Shown: in pieces, positions 1 to 6,528 of the stretch
How the letters are laid out: each line of letters starts with the position of its first letter
Position numbering within the stretch: position 1 is the first letter of the stretch
Origin: Alphaproteobacteria bacterium
GTDB taxonomy: Bacteria; Pseudomonadota; Alphaproteobacteria; Micavibrionales; UBA2020
Reading direction: 5' to 3'
Assembly: GCA_029266795.1 (NCBI GenBank)
Contig: JAQSWE010000048.1
Span: 1-11,618 of the forward strand
DNA: 11,618 nucleotides
Notes under the pieces: model-generated
Seen by the model: only the letters and a program-made list of their open reading frames with translations
Databases searched by the model: none
What the model was told of the DNA's origin: nothing
Translations under genes and position numbers: made by a program

Positions 1-413
1 AGCGCGATGTCGTAGACGCGCGGCAGTGAATCGGACGGCCCCTTCGCCAGACGCGGCAGGCCGCGGCTATACCCGCGCGGCAGGTGGCGTTTGGCGATTT
101 CCACCTGTTCTTCGATCAGGTAGAAGTTATCGAGCATCCATTCGCCTGCGGGGGTCACTTGCTGCTTTGCGGCGACAGCGTCAACCAGCACTTGGTAAGC
201 ATCGATAATGACCTGCTCATTATCCGCAAGGCGTGCAAGAAGGCTGTCGCGGCCCTGAACATTTGACAACTTGTGTCGAGCCGCCAGCACACGGCCATAT
301 TGGCCCATCTGCTCCGCGCTCAGCAGTTCTGACTTCAGAACGTCATTATTTTTGCCGTCAAAAGGTGACGGGCCGGTAAAACGATCATGCAAATGACGGA
401 GGAAAGAGGTCAT
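1..413 (-). CDS. ndvB: Cyclic beta-1,2-glucan synthetase-like protein, N-terminal fragment (3' part beyond the window)
   Basis: Only the first 137 codons are present; the frame is open from the ATG at 413 to the left edge. The residues match the N-terminal region of the NdvB/ChvB family (GT84/GH94 cyclic beta-1,2-glucan synthetases): LLARLADNEQ at about 58-67, TPAGEWMLDNFYLIEEQ at 87-103, AKRHLPRGYSRGLPRLAKGP at 107-126 and LPRVYDIA at 130-137. Full-length members are giant inner-membrane proteins (over 2,000 residues) that build cyclic glucans from UDP-glucose and export them to the periplasm. The membrane segments, glycosyltransferase and phosphorylase domains would lie outside the window, so completeness and function cannot be judged. 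The ATG directly follows the TAA of the upstream thymidylyltransferase gene (TAAATG) and has no evident Shine-Dalgarno sequence, so translation is probably coupled. A later start, such as Met36, is possible but less likely. Family assignment is fairly confident; the exact product is inferred. Confidence 0.8.
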   Translation of the reverse strand, partial: MTSFLRHLHDRFTGPSPFDGKNNDVLKSELLSAEQMGQYGRVLAARHKLSNVQGRDSLLARLADNEQVIIDAYQVLVDAVAAKQQVTPAGEWMLDNFYLIEEQVEIAKRHLPRGYSRGLPRLAKGPSDSLPRVYDIA

Positions 414-1304
414 TTATGCAGCGGCTACACTCGCATCAGCCAACTTGCGCAGATAGTTGGCATAGGTCGGGTTGCCGATTTTATCCGCATTCGCCCGAAC
501 CTGCGCGGCATCAATGAAGCCTGCGCGCAAGGCCGCCTCGTCTAGGCAGCCGATTTTGGCGCCCGTGCGCGCTTCGGAATCGCGGATAAACTCCGCGGCA
601 TCGTGGATATTCTGGTGGGTGCCGAGGTCGAACCACCTGTATGACGCGTCGAGGGTAACCGCATTCAGTTTGCCCTGCTTTAGGTATTCGATATTCAAGT
701 CCGTGATTTCAAGCTCATTGCGCGCGGAAGGCTTGAGTGTCTTTGCTACCTCAACTGCCTTGTTGTCATAGAAATAGAGACCGGTCGCGACCCAGTTTGA
801 AATGAACTCTTTTGGTTTTTCGACCAATTGCGTGACCCGGTTGTCTTTATCGAGTACTGCAACGCCATATGCAGAAGGCTCGGCAACGTGATGGCAGAAG
901 ATGGTCGCGCCGTCGACAGAGCGGGCGGCAAGGTTGATGATTGAATCAAATTCCGGTCCGTGGAAAAAATTGTCGCCCAACACAAGGCAAACCGTATCCC
1001 CCGCCACAAATTTTTCACCAATGATGAAGGCGCCGGCGATACCGTCCTGTTTGTGCTGTTCCTCATACGAAATCCGGATACCGTATTGTGAACCGTCCCC
1101 AAGCAGCGTCTCGAACAGTTTGCGGTCGCGCGGCGTCACGATAATCAGTACATCACGGATGCCCGCTGCCATCAGCGTTGCCAGCGGGTAATAGATCATC
1201 GGTTTGTCGTAAACCGCCATCAGCTGCTTGCCGAAGGCGAGACTTGTCGGATGCAGGCGCGTGGCTTTGCCCGCTGCCAGAATGATGCCTTTTTTGATTG
1301 TCAT
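414..1304 (-). CDS. rfbA: Glucose-1-phosphate thymidylyltransferase (RmlA/RfbA)
   Basis: This 296-aa protein has the usual length for RmlA, the cytoplasmic enzyme that makes dTDP-glucose from dTTP and glucose-1-phosphate, the first step towards dTDP-rhamnose and related sugars. Visible hallmarks are the nucleotide-binding segment ILAAGKATRLHP (8-19), KQLMAVYDKPMIYYPL (26-41), LGDN with metal-binding Asp (109-112), VEKP (161-164), VATGLYFYD (172-180), SARNELEITDLN (193-204) and DLGTH (226-230). The consensus GGxGTRLxP reads AGKATRLHP, so the glycine before Thr-Arg is alanine, a modest oddity. No rmlB, rmlC or rmlD lies nearby. The ATG has a good ribosome-binding site (GAGGG, 7 nt upstream). 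A 168-bp spacer with a candidate promoter separates it from argF, so it is probably its own transcription unit with the downstream glucan synthetase-like gene. A related nucleotidyltransferase with another sugar or nucleotide preference cannot be excluded. Confidence 0.9.
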   Translation of the reverse strand: MTIKKGIILAAGKATRLHPTSLAFGKQLMAVYDKPMIYYPLATLMAAGIRDVLIIVTPRDRKLFETLLGDGSQYGIRISYEEQHKQDGIAGAFIIGEKFVAGDTVCLVLGDNFFHGPEFDSIINLAARSVDGATIFCHHVAEPSAYGVAVLDKDNRVTQLVEKPKEFISNWVATGLYFYDNKAVEVAKTLKPSARNELEITDLNIEYLKQGKLNAVTLDASYRWFDLGTHQNIHDAAEFIRDSEARTGAKIGCLDEAALRAGFIDAAQVRANADKIGNPTYANYLRKLADASVAAA

Positions 1305-1372
1305 GATTTACCCTCTTTGTCCGGTCTTGTTCGCCGGATGCACGGTAAGCTTTATGTAAGCTATTGATAAAT

Positions 1373-1401
1373 ATCATACAGCTTCATACTGCCCGCCGCA
1401 A
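1373..1401 (-). promoter_or_regulatory. Candidate sigma-70-type promoter for rfbA
   Basis: On the minus strand a TTGCGG box (1401-1396) is separated by exactly 17 bp from TATGAT (1378-1373). The -10 matches the consensus at five of six positions; the -35 matches at three. Transcription would start near 1366 and give a leader of about 60 nt before the rfbA ATG. The placement in the only sizeable gap between argF and rfbA fits separate expression of the envelope genes. This is a consensus match read by eye and has not been tested. Confidence 0.4.
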
Positions 1402-1415
1402 TCGGCATGCCCAAA

Positions 1416-1435
1416 GTTCCGGAACGTACCGGAAC
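1416..1435. repeat. Tandem pair of 10-bp palindromes, potential hairpin
   Basis: The plus strand reads GTTCCGGAAC immediately followed by GTACCGGAAC. The first unit is a perfect palindrome and the second differs by one base. Together they can also fold as a 7-bp GTTCCGG/CCGGAAC stem with a 6-nt loop. The pair begins about 40 bp after the argF stop and lies upstream of the candidate rfbA promoter. On the minus strand the stem is followed only by TTT, so a strong intrinsic terminator is unlikely. It could be a weak terminator, an mRNA-stabilising hairpin at the end of the arg transcript, or a protein-binding site. Confidence 0.5.
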
Positions 1436-1472
1436 GAAAGCATAACGCAGGTAAAGCGAAAAAGTTCCTTGA

Positions 1473-2369
1473 TTAGAGCACCTTAACGCCGGTGCCTTCG
1501 AGACACCAGGCGAGAACTGCCTTTTGTGCGTGCAAACGATTTTCGGCCTCGTCGTAAATAACGCTGGCCTTGGTTGCCAGCACACTATCCGTCACTTCCT
1601 CGCCCCGGTGGATCGGCATACAATGCATGAAGATTGCGCCCGGTTTTGCCTTGGCCATTAGCGTGGGGTTGACCTGGAACGGCAGGAATTTTTCGATGGC
1701 CTTGCCCTCCTGCCCCATAGATACCCAAGTATCGGTCACAATGACATCGGCATTGATAGCTGCGGATGTGACATCTTGCGTGATTTTAATGCCATCCGAA
1801 TTGGCCGGCGCAAGGTCGGCGGGAACGGCGGCGACCAGCTGAAAATCCCAGATTTTGGATGCCTGCGCAAATGTGCGCGCGACGTTGTTGTAATCGCCGA
1901 ACCACGCAATCTTTTTACCCTGCAACGAGCCGAGTTTCTCCTCGATTGTAACAAGATCGGCCATAATCTGACAGGGGTGGGAGTGGTTAGTCAGGCCGTT
2001 AATGATCGGGATGCTCGAATGTTTAGCGATTTCCAGCAGTGTTTCGTGGTTGGAAATGCGGAACATGGCGGCGTCGACATAGCGTGAGAGCACCTTTGAG
2101 GTATCTTCGATGCTTTCCGCCCCCGTCAGGTGCATGTCATCCGCCGACATGACGATCGTATGGCCACCCAGCTGTTTCATGGCGACTTCAAAGCTCATGC
2201 GGGTGCGGGTGGATTTTTTGTCGAACACCATCGCGAGCGACATACCGTAGAACAGCTGCGGCGGCTCGAACTTCTCGCGCTTCATGCGGTGCGCGTTCGA
2301 CAGGATTTCCTTCAGGGTTTCAGCAGGAATGTCGGGCAAGTCAAGAAAATGGCGGACGGCGCGGGTCAT
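1473..2369 (-). CDS. argF: Ornithine carbamoyltransferase (ArgF)
   Basis: The product transfers the carbamoyl group of carbamoyl phosphate to ornithine, giving citrulline, in the cytoplasm. At 298 aa it is of normal, slightly short length. The carbamoyl-phosphate loop KKSTRTR is at 51-57, HPCQ at 131-134, the ornithine-binding DTWVSMG at 213-219 and HCMP at 249-252, a common variant of HCLP. The intact SMG motif argues for ornithine as substrate, rather than N-acetyl- or N-succinylornithine as in the ArgF' enzymes. The ATG overlaps the argD stop (ATGA), and an AAGGA ribosome-binding site lies 6 nt upstream inside argD. It is the last gene of the arginine operon and ends in TAA, followed by a 168-bp spacer. 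Confidence 0.95.
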   Translation of the reverse strand: MTRAVRHFLDLPDIPAETLKEILSNAHRMKREKFEPPQLFYGMSLAMVFDKKSTRTRMSFEVAMKQLGGHTIVMSADDMHLTGAESIEDTSKVLSRYVDAAMFRISNHETLLEIAKHSSIPIINGLTNHSHPCQIMADLVTIEEKLGSLQGKKIAWFGDYNNVARTFAQASKIWDFQLVAAVPADLAPANSDGIKITQDVTSAAINADVIVTDTWVSMGQEGKAIEKFLPFQVNPTLMAKAKPGAIFMHCMPIHRGEEVTDSVLATKASVIYDEAENRLHAQKAVLAWCLEGTGVKVL

Positions 2370-3565
2370 GTCAGTTCCTTCAGTGTTTTCTCGATAATCG
2401 CAACGGCTTCATCAACCTGCGCTTCGGTCACAATCAGGGGCGGCGTCAGGCGCAGGGTAACATCCCCTGCCTGCGTCGCCAGCAATCCATTCGCCTGCAG
2501 CGCGCGCGGCAGCTTCTTGATATCGATTGTCGTATCGATGCCGATCATCAGGCCGAGGCCGCGGATATCGGTAATCTTGTTCGACCTGCGCTGCAAATCT
2601 TCGAGCTTAGAGCGAAAGTAATCGCCCGTTTTTTTGACACGATCTATAAACCCCGGCGAAATAATTTCGCGCAAGACCGCGGTCGCAACCGCCGTTGCCA
2701 AAGGGTTTCCCGCATAGGTGCTGCCATGTGACCCAACGGTCAGCGCCTGTGCGAATTCTTTCTTCGCAGCCATGGCGCCGATAGGGAAACCACCACCCAT
2801 GCCTTTCGCGAAGGCCGCTATATCGGGTTCAATGCTCATATGGTCATAGGCGAACATGCGGCCAGTGCGGCCCATGCCAGTCTGCACCTCGTCGAATACC
2901 AGCACAATTTTGTTTTCGTCGCAGATTTTACGCAAGCCTTGCATGAATTCAGGTTCGGCGACCATGATGCCGCCCTCGCCCTGCACCGGCTCAATAAAAA
3001 TAGCGCAAACATTTGGGGTGACAAGTTTCTTCACAGATTCAATATCATTGAACTGCGCAAAATACACGCCGGGTACGTAAGGCGCAAAATATGGCTGAGT
3101 GTTGCGCTTTTCTGTCAGGCTTCCGGCACCGTAGCTGCGGCCGTGGAAGCTTTTATGGAAGGTAATAATGTCGCTGCATTGTTGGGACTTGTTTTCATAG
3201 GCCCATTTACGCACGGTCTTGATGCAGGCCTCGATCGCCTCGGTGCCGCTGTTTGTGAAAAATATCTGGTCGAAGCAGCTGTTTTGAACCAACAAACGCG
3301 CACAATCTACTTTGGCCTTGGTCACGAAAGACGGCGGCGCGACCATCAACTGCGATGCCTGATCCTGCAGCGCTTTTAGCATGACGGGCGCAGCATGGCC
3401 GAGCGATGCCACGGCAATACCTGCCGCGAAATCGAGATATTTATTGCCGTCAACGTCGTAAACATAACATCCCTCGCCACGTTCCAGCACGATAGGCTGG
3501 GTGGCGTAGGTATTAACAAGCAGTTCCTTTGTTTCGTCGAGAAGCGCTTGTGTATTCCCGGTCAT
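2366..3565 (-). CDS. argD: Acetylornithine aminotransferase (ArgD)
   Basis: This 399-aa class-III PLP aminotransferase converts N-acetylglutamate semialdehyde to N-acetylornithine using glutamate as amino donor, and may also serve N-succinyl-diaminopimelate in lysine synthesis. Family marks are NSGTEA (105-110), FHKSFHGRSYGAGSLT (136-151), IEPVQGEGG (191-199), DEVQTGMGRTG (225-235), where Asp225 contacts the PLP ring nitrogen, and AKGMGGGFPIGA (253-264), where Lys254 forms the Schiff base; GSTYAGNPLA (281-290) follows. Length is standard and no active-site residue is missing. The ATG overlaps the argB stop (ATGA) with a GAGGG ribosome-binding site about 4 nt upstream, and the TGA overlaps argF, so all three are probably translationally coupled. 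The arginine context makes ArgD much more likely than another ornithine or GABA aminotransferase. Confidence 0.95.
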   Translation of the reverse strand: MTGNTQALLDETKELLVNTYATQPIVLERGEGCYVYDVDGNKYLDFAAGIAVASLGHAAPVMLKALQDQASQLMVAPPSFVTKAKVDCARLLVQNSCFDQIFFTNSGTEAIEACIKTVRKWAYENKSQQCSDIITFHKSFHGRSYGAGSLTEKRNTQPYFAPYVPGVYFAQFNDIESVKKLVTPNVCAIFIEPVQGEGGIMVAEPEFMQGLRKICDENKIVLVFDEVQTGMGRTGRMFAYDHMSIEPDIAAFAKGMGGGFPIGAMAAKKEFAQALTVGSHGSTYAGNPLATAVATAVLREIISPGFIDRVKKTGDYFRSKLEDLQRRSNKITDIRGLGLMIGIDTTIDIKKLPRALQANGLLATQAGDVTLRLTPPLIVTEAQVDEAVAIIEKTLKELT

Positions 3566-4488
3566 TTTGCCCTCTTGCGGCGTTTTGTATGACGCTCCAA
3601 CGCCTTTTGCGTCTCGATTTCACGGGAATAGATGATGGTTTCGTCTTCTTTCACCACCATCGTGCCGAGGCCTTCGGATTCATAAATTTCGTTGCGCAGG
3701 GCGTTTTTGCGTAACCCGTTGATCAGGTGAATCCGGCGTACGCCGCTTTTCAGCGCATCGACGCAGTTGTCCAGCTTTACGCGCATACCGTCCTTGACAT
3801 GCCCGGCTTTGATGAGCGCCTTGATCTCCTTCGGCGTTAATAACGGCTCAACCTTGCCATTCACCATGACGCCATCGACGTCGGACAGGAAAATCAGCTT
3901 ATCCGCCTTGATACCGGTTGCGAGCGCGGAGGCGACAGTATCGGCGTTGATGTTCAGGGCTTGACCGTCTGGCATAACCCCGATGCAGGAACATGCCACG
4001 AAGTTGGTGATTTTGAAGTGGCGCAGGATGGGTTCAGCCTCCACATCCTTGATATCGCCGACGAAGCCGAAATCGACAGGCTTGGCGGGACGTTTTTCCA
4101 CATCCATCCAGTCTGCGGGAACCGCGCCGAGGCAAATGCCGCGCAGGTTATTGCGCGCCATGCTGCCAGCGATATTCATCGACAGCATGCCGCCGACAAC
4201 TTCCTGAATCACGCCCATCGTCGGACCATCGGTCACGCGGCGGCCATTGATCTTTTTGACTTCAATCTTCCGGCTTTTCAAGCGCTCATCAACGGCGCGG
4301 CCATGGCCATAGACGAGCAACACCTTGATACCGCGCAGGGTCAGGTCGCGGATGTTGGAAATTAGGTTATCGAGCGCCTTGCGGTCTTCGATGATCTTGC
4401 CGCCCGCTTTTACGATAAAGATATTATCCTTGAACCTGCCTTCGTAAAAGGCTTCGATCAGGAAATTCGGTATGCTGCGTTTTTTCAT
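3562..4488 (-). CDS. argB: Acetylglutamate kinase (ArgB), divergent
   Basis: This amino-acid-kinase-fold protein should phosphorylate N-acetylglutamate, the second step of arginine synthesis. I place the start at the ATG at 4488 (308 aa), 10 nt after the argC stop with AGG about 8 nt upstream; the in-frame upstream start is a TTG inside argC. Recognisable parts are VKAGG (26-30), NGRRVTD (81-87), GFVGDI (141-146), ALNINADTVA (177-186), FLSDVDGVM (200-208), DGMRVK (233-238) and a late GLGTM. Three features are unusual. The HGGG loop that holds substrate and phosphate reads YGHG (60-63); the GLSGxDG region is not recognisable (LGAVPAD); and after GTMVV comes a tail of about 30 residues ending in the basic RHTKRRKRAK. 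The N-terminal helix-like extension and the partial C-terminal E-x(7)-G-x-G-T-like signature recall arginine-inhibited NAGKs, so feedback inhibition is plausible. Family and pathway are well supported by context; catalytic details are less certain. Confidence 0.85.
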   Translation of the reverse strand: MKKRSIPNFLIEAFYEGRFKDNIFIVKAGGKIIEDRKALDNLISNIRDLTLRGIKVLLVYGHGRAVDERLKSRKIEVKKINGRRVTDGPTMGVIQEVVGGMLSMNIAGSMARNNLRGICLGAVPADWMDVEKRPAKPVDFGFVGDIKDVEAEPILRHFKITNFVACSCIGVMPDGQALNINADTVASALATGIKADKLIFLSDVDGVMVNGKVEPLLTPKEIKALIKAGHVKDGMRVKLDNCVDALKSGVRRIHLINGLRKNALRNEIYESEGLGTMVVKEDETIIYSREIETQKALERHTKRRKRAK

Positions 4489-4498
4489 GGCTGACCTG

Positions 4499-5491
4499 TC
4501 AGGGATATAGAGGCGCAAGATTGAAGAGACCGGCGGTTTCGGGAAGGCCGAACATAAGGTTCATATTCTGGACAGCGCTACCACCGGCGCCTTTCACGAG
4601 ATTGTCGATCACGCCTTGTGCCAGCACACGACCGCCCTGCCCCGTTTCAAAACTCAGATCGGCGAAGTTGGAGCCGACGATAGCGGCAAGTTCGACGTTT
4701 TTCTGGATACGAACGAAGGGGCAATCTTTATAAGCCGCTGCCGGATCACCAACTACGCCCGTCAGCGTAATAAACGCCTGCGCAAAAATGCCCCGCGTGA
4801 ACGGGCCGGAGGTGGGCACGAAATTGAGTTTCGCGGCGTCGATGCCGCCCGCGCGGATGATTTCTGGGATGTGGCGATGCTTGTTGATGTTATAGCTTCT
4901 CATGTTGTGGTTGCGTATGGGATGGTGCGTGCCATCAACCGGCGTCTTGCCCGCACCGCTGGAGCCCGTGACCGCAAAAATATCCGCCTGCGCTATTTTG
5001 CCTTTGAAAGGATGAAGCAGTAGCTGACTAACAAGCGCGAAACAGCCCGGGTTCGCGACGCTTTGCGCCTTGGCGATTTTGTCGCGCCCGACCGTTTCGG
5101 GAAGGCCGTATACAAACTCTTTCAAAAGATCGGGGTATTTGTGCTCTTCATAATAGGCGGCATAGGTCACGGCGTCATCCAGCCGGAAATCTGCCGACAA
5201 GTCGATAATCTTAACGCGGCCATGGAGCTCGGCCGCCACTTCCTGCGCGGTTTTATGCGGCAGGGCGAGGAATACAACATCGCTGCCCTTCGCGACGTCG
5301 GCGGGAGCAGTATCGGTGATTTCGAAGGCTAGATGGGCGAGGTGTGGATAAACATTCCCGATTTTCTCGCGCGGATGCTGGCGCGAGGTGAGATAGGCGA
5401 TTTCCACATCGGAATGCACCAACAGCAGGCGCAACAGGTCAATCCCCGTATACCCCGTCACGCCGATGATGGATGCGCGTATCTTGCCCAT
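4499..5491 (-). CDS. argC: N-acetyl-gamma-glutamyl-phosphate reductase (ArgC)
   Basis: The enzyme reduces N-acetylglutamyl-5-phosphate to the semialdehyde with NADPH. From the ATG at 5491 the protein has 330 aa, close to the usual length of the long ArgC type. The Rossmann motif GVTGYTGIDLLRLL is at 10-23, DLSADFRL at 97-104, YGLPE at 128-132 and ANPGCF with the catalytic Cys at 146-151 (Cys150). The His motif HRHIPEI is at 205-211, and GAGGSAVQNMNLMFGLPE near the C-terminus closes the family pattern. A GTG 15 nt further upstream (5506) would overlap the preceding gene by 13 nt; the ATG leaves a 2-nt gap (TGAAGATG) and is preferred, though no convincing Shine-Dalgarno precedes either. Coupled translation with the upstream P-loop gene is likely. 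Confidence 0.94.
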   Translation of the reverse strand: MGKIRASIIGVTGYTGIDLLRLLLVHSDVEIAYLTSRQHPREKIGNVYPHLAHLAFEITDTAPADVAKGSDVVFLALPHKTAQEVAAELHGRVKIIDLSADFRLDDAVTYAAYYEEHKYPDLLKEFVYGLPETVGRDKIAKAQSVANPGCFALVSQLLLHPFKGKIAQADIFAVTGSSGAGKTPVDGTHHPIRNHNMRSYNINKHRHIPEIIRAGGIDAAKLNFVPTSGPFTRGIFAQAFITLTGVVGDPAAAYKDCPFVRIQKNVELAAIVGSNFADLSFETGQGGRVLAQGVIDNLVKGAGGSAVQNMNLMFGLPETAGLFNLAPLYP

Positions 5492-5493
5492 CT

Positions 5494-6528
5494 TCAGATG
5501 GCCCACCGTTCAATGACGAGATCCAGCCAATCGTTGCTGGGCGTGAAGGCGTTATAGGTGAGAACGTCCAAGTGTTCGCGGATAATTGCTTTGCCGACTT
5601 CGTTGTCGGTGATCGGCCCGCTGATGATGTCAACAGGCACGCCCATCTTACCACAATCTTCCACAAGCTTTATTGCGCCTGCAGGGTCGCGCGCGCAGGC
5701 AAAATGCAAACGCACGTTGCGCTGGATTTCCTTGTCCATCAATAGCGGCAACACGCCGTATTTGCCGATCACACCGTCGCCCATTTCGACGACAATCGCA
5801 TCAGGTTTTTCTTTGCTGAGATAGTTCAACGCGCCCTTGCCCATTTTGACGATTTTTTCAGCATCGATATTGGCGGTTGAGGATATGCCCGCGTCGACGA
5901 AAGAAACGGATTTGTAAACGCCGTAATCTTCCATTTTGTAAAGGTCGCGCATAGCACCCACGCCCGTCAGTTTCGCGCCTGCGAGGCGCATACCAATGCG
6001 GGTAAGAGTTTTGATAACTTGCGCTGCGACTGTCGTCTTGCCGCTGTCCATGCTGCCGGCTGTGATCAGGATAATCGGAATATCGCTGCGCAGTTTGCTA
6101 GCAGGCTTGAACAACGCGGCCTGTTCGATATTCAAGAGCTTGCCGTGTCGCGCAACGCCACCAAGGACGCGGATGCGCAGGGGTTCGCCGACTTCCTTTA
6201 CGTTTGAACTGGTGCAGATGCCTGCGATACCGCCAAAGTTCAGTAAGTTAATAACGTCATCGGTTTTCAGCGTACGCGGCAAATGACCGACGAAGCCTTT
6301 CAGCGCCATGCGTTCACCCAGGGCGACAGCGATAATGTCGTCTTTTTTCAGTTTCGACATGCGGCCAGTGGGTAGCTCGATCTCATCATAAGTCGATTTG
6401 TCATGCAAAACCTGCGCGGCTAGAACGGTGCCATGTTTCGTGCTCAGATCGTCCGTCAGGTCTTCGTAGTAATCCAGCTTCAGGTTCTTGGTGACCGAGC
6501 TGATTTTATCGAATTCGACTCTTCTCAT
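5494..6528 (-). CDS. Uncharacterised P-loop protein embedded in the arginine operon (DUF1611/dethiobiotin-synthetase-like plan)
   Basis: I do not recognise this 344-aa protein as any standard arginine enzyme. Residues 1-145 form an N-terminal domain with short conserved-looking blocks (HGTVLAAQVLHDKSTYDE, ELPTGRMSKL, ALGERMALKGFVG, LNFGGIAGICTSS). From about 150 follows a P-loop domain: the strand PIILITA, then Walker A GSMDSGKTT (158-166), a KLTGVGAMRD segment (186-195), VSFVDAGISST (208-218), a Walker-B-like IVVEMGDGVIG (245-255) and SGPITDNEVGKAII (303-316). This plan recalls DUF1611 and dethiobiotin-synthetase-like proteins, so an ATP- or acyl-CoA-using small-molecule enzyme is plausible. 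No membrane segment or signal peptide is seen, so it is probably cytoplasmic. Its ATG overlaps the argH stop (ATGA) with GGAG 5 nt upstream, and argC starts 2 nt after its stop. Such tight packing argues for a role in arginine synthesis, perhaps a missing acetyl-group step; that is inference. Confidence 0.8.
   Translation of the reverse strand: MRRVEFDKISSVTKNLKLDYYEDLTDDLSTKHGTVLAAQVLHDKSTYDEIELPTGRMSKLKKDDIIAVALGERMALKGFVGHLPRTLKTDDVINLLNFGGIAGICTSSNVKEVGEPLRIRVLGGVARHGKLLNIEQAALFKPASKLRSDIPIILITAGSMDSGKTTVAAQVIKTLTRIGMRLAGAKLTGVGAMRDLYKMEDYGVYKSVSFVDAGISSTANIDAEKIVKMGKGALNYLSKEKPDAIVVEMGDGVIGKYGVLPLLMDKEIQRNVRLHFACARDPAGAIKLVEDCGKMGVPVDIISGPITDNEVGKAIIREHLDVLTYNAFTPSNDWLDLVIERWAI

Noticed and set aside
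472..771. Plus-strand open frame of 99 codons opposite rfbA
   Set aside because: It lies entirely antisense to a well-supported rfbA, has low-complexity Ser/Ala/Arg composition and shows no family motif.
1321..1340. TCCGG/CCGGA stem just upstream of the rfbA ribosome-binding site as a riboswitch or terminator
   Set aside because: Only 5 bp with a 9-nt loop, no U-tract and no recognisable aptamer; too weak to call.
2130..2621. Plus-strand open frame of 163 codons across the argF/argD junction
   Set aside because: It is antisense to two genes with intact catalytic motifs; the peptide has no recognisable domain and mirrors the codon bias of the opposite strand.
4489..4518. TTG start for argB giving a 318-aa protein
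   Set aside because: TTG is a rare start and lies inside argC; the ATG at 4488 has better spacing and an AGG upstream.
5492..5506. GTG start for argC giving a 335-aa protein
   Set aside because: It has no ribosome-binding site and overlaps the preceding gene by 13 nt; the ATG at 5491 begins directly with the conserved Rossmann region.
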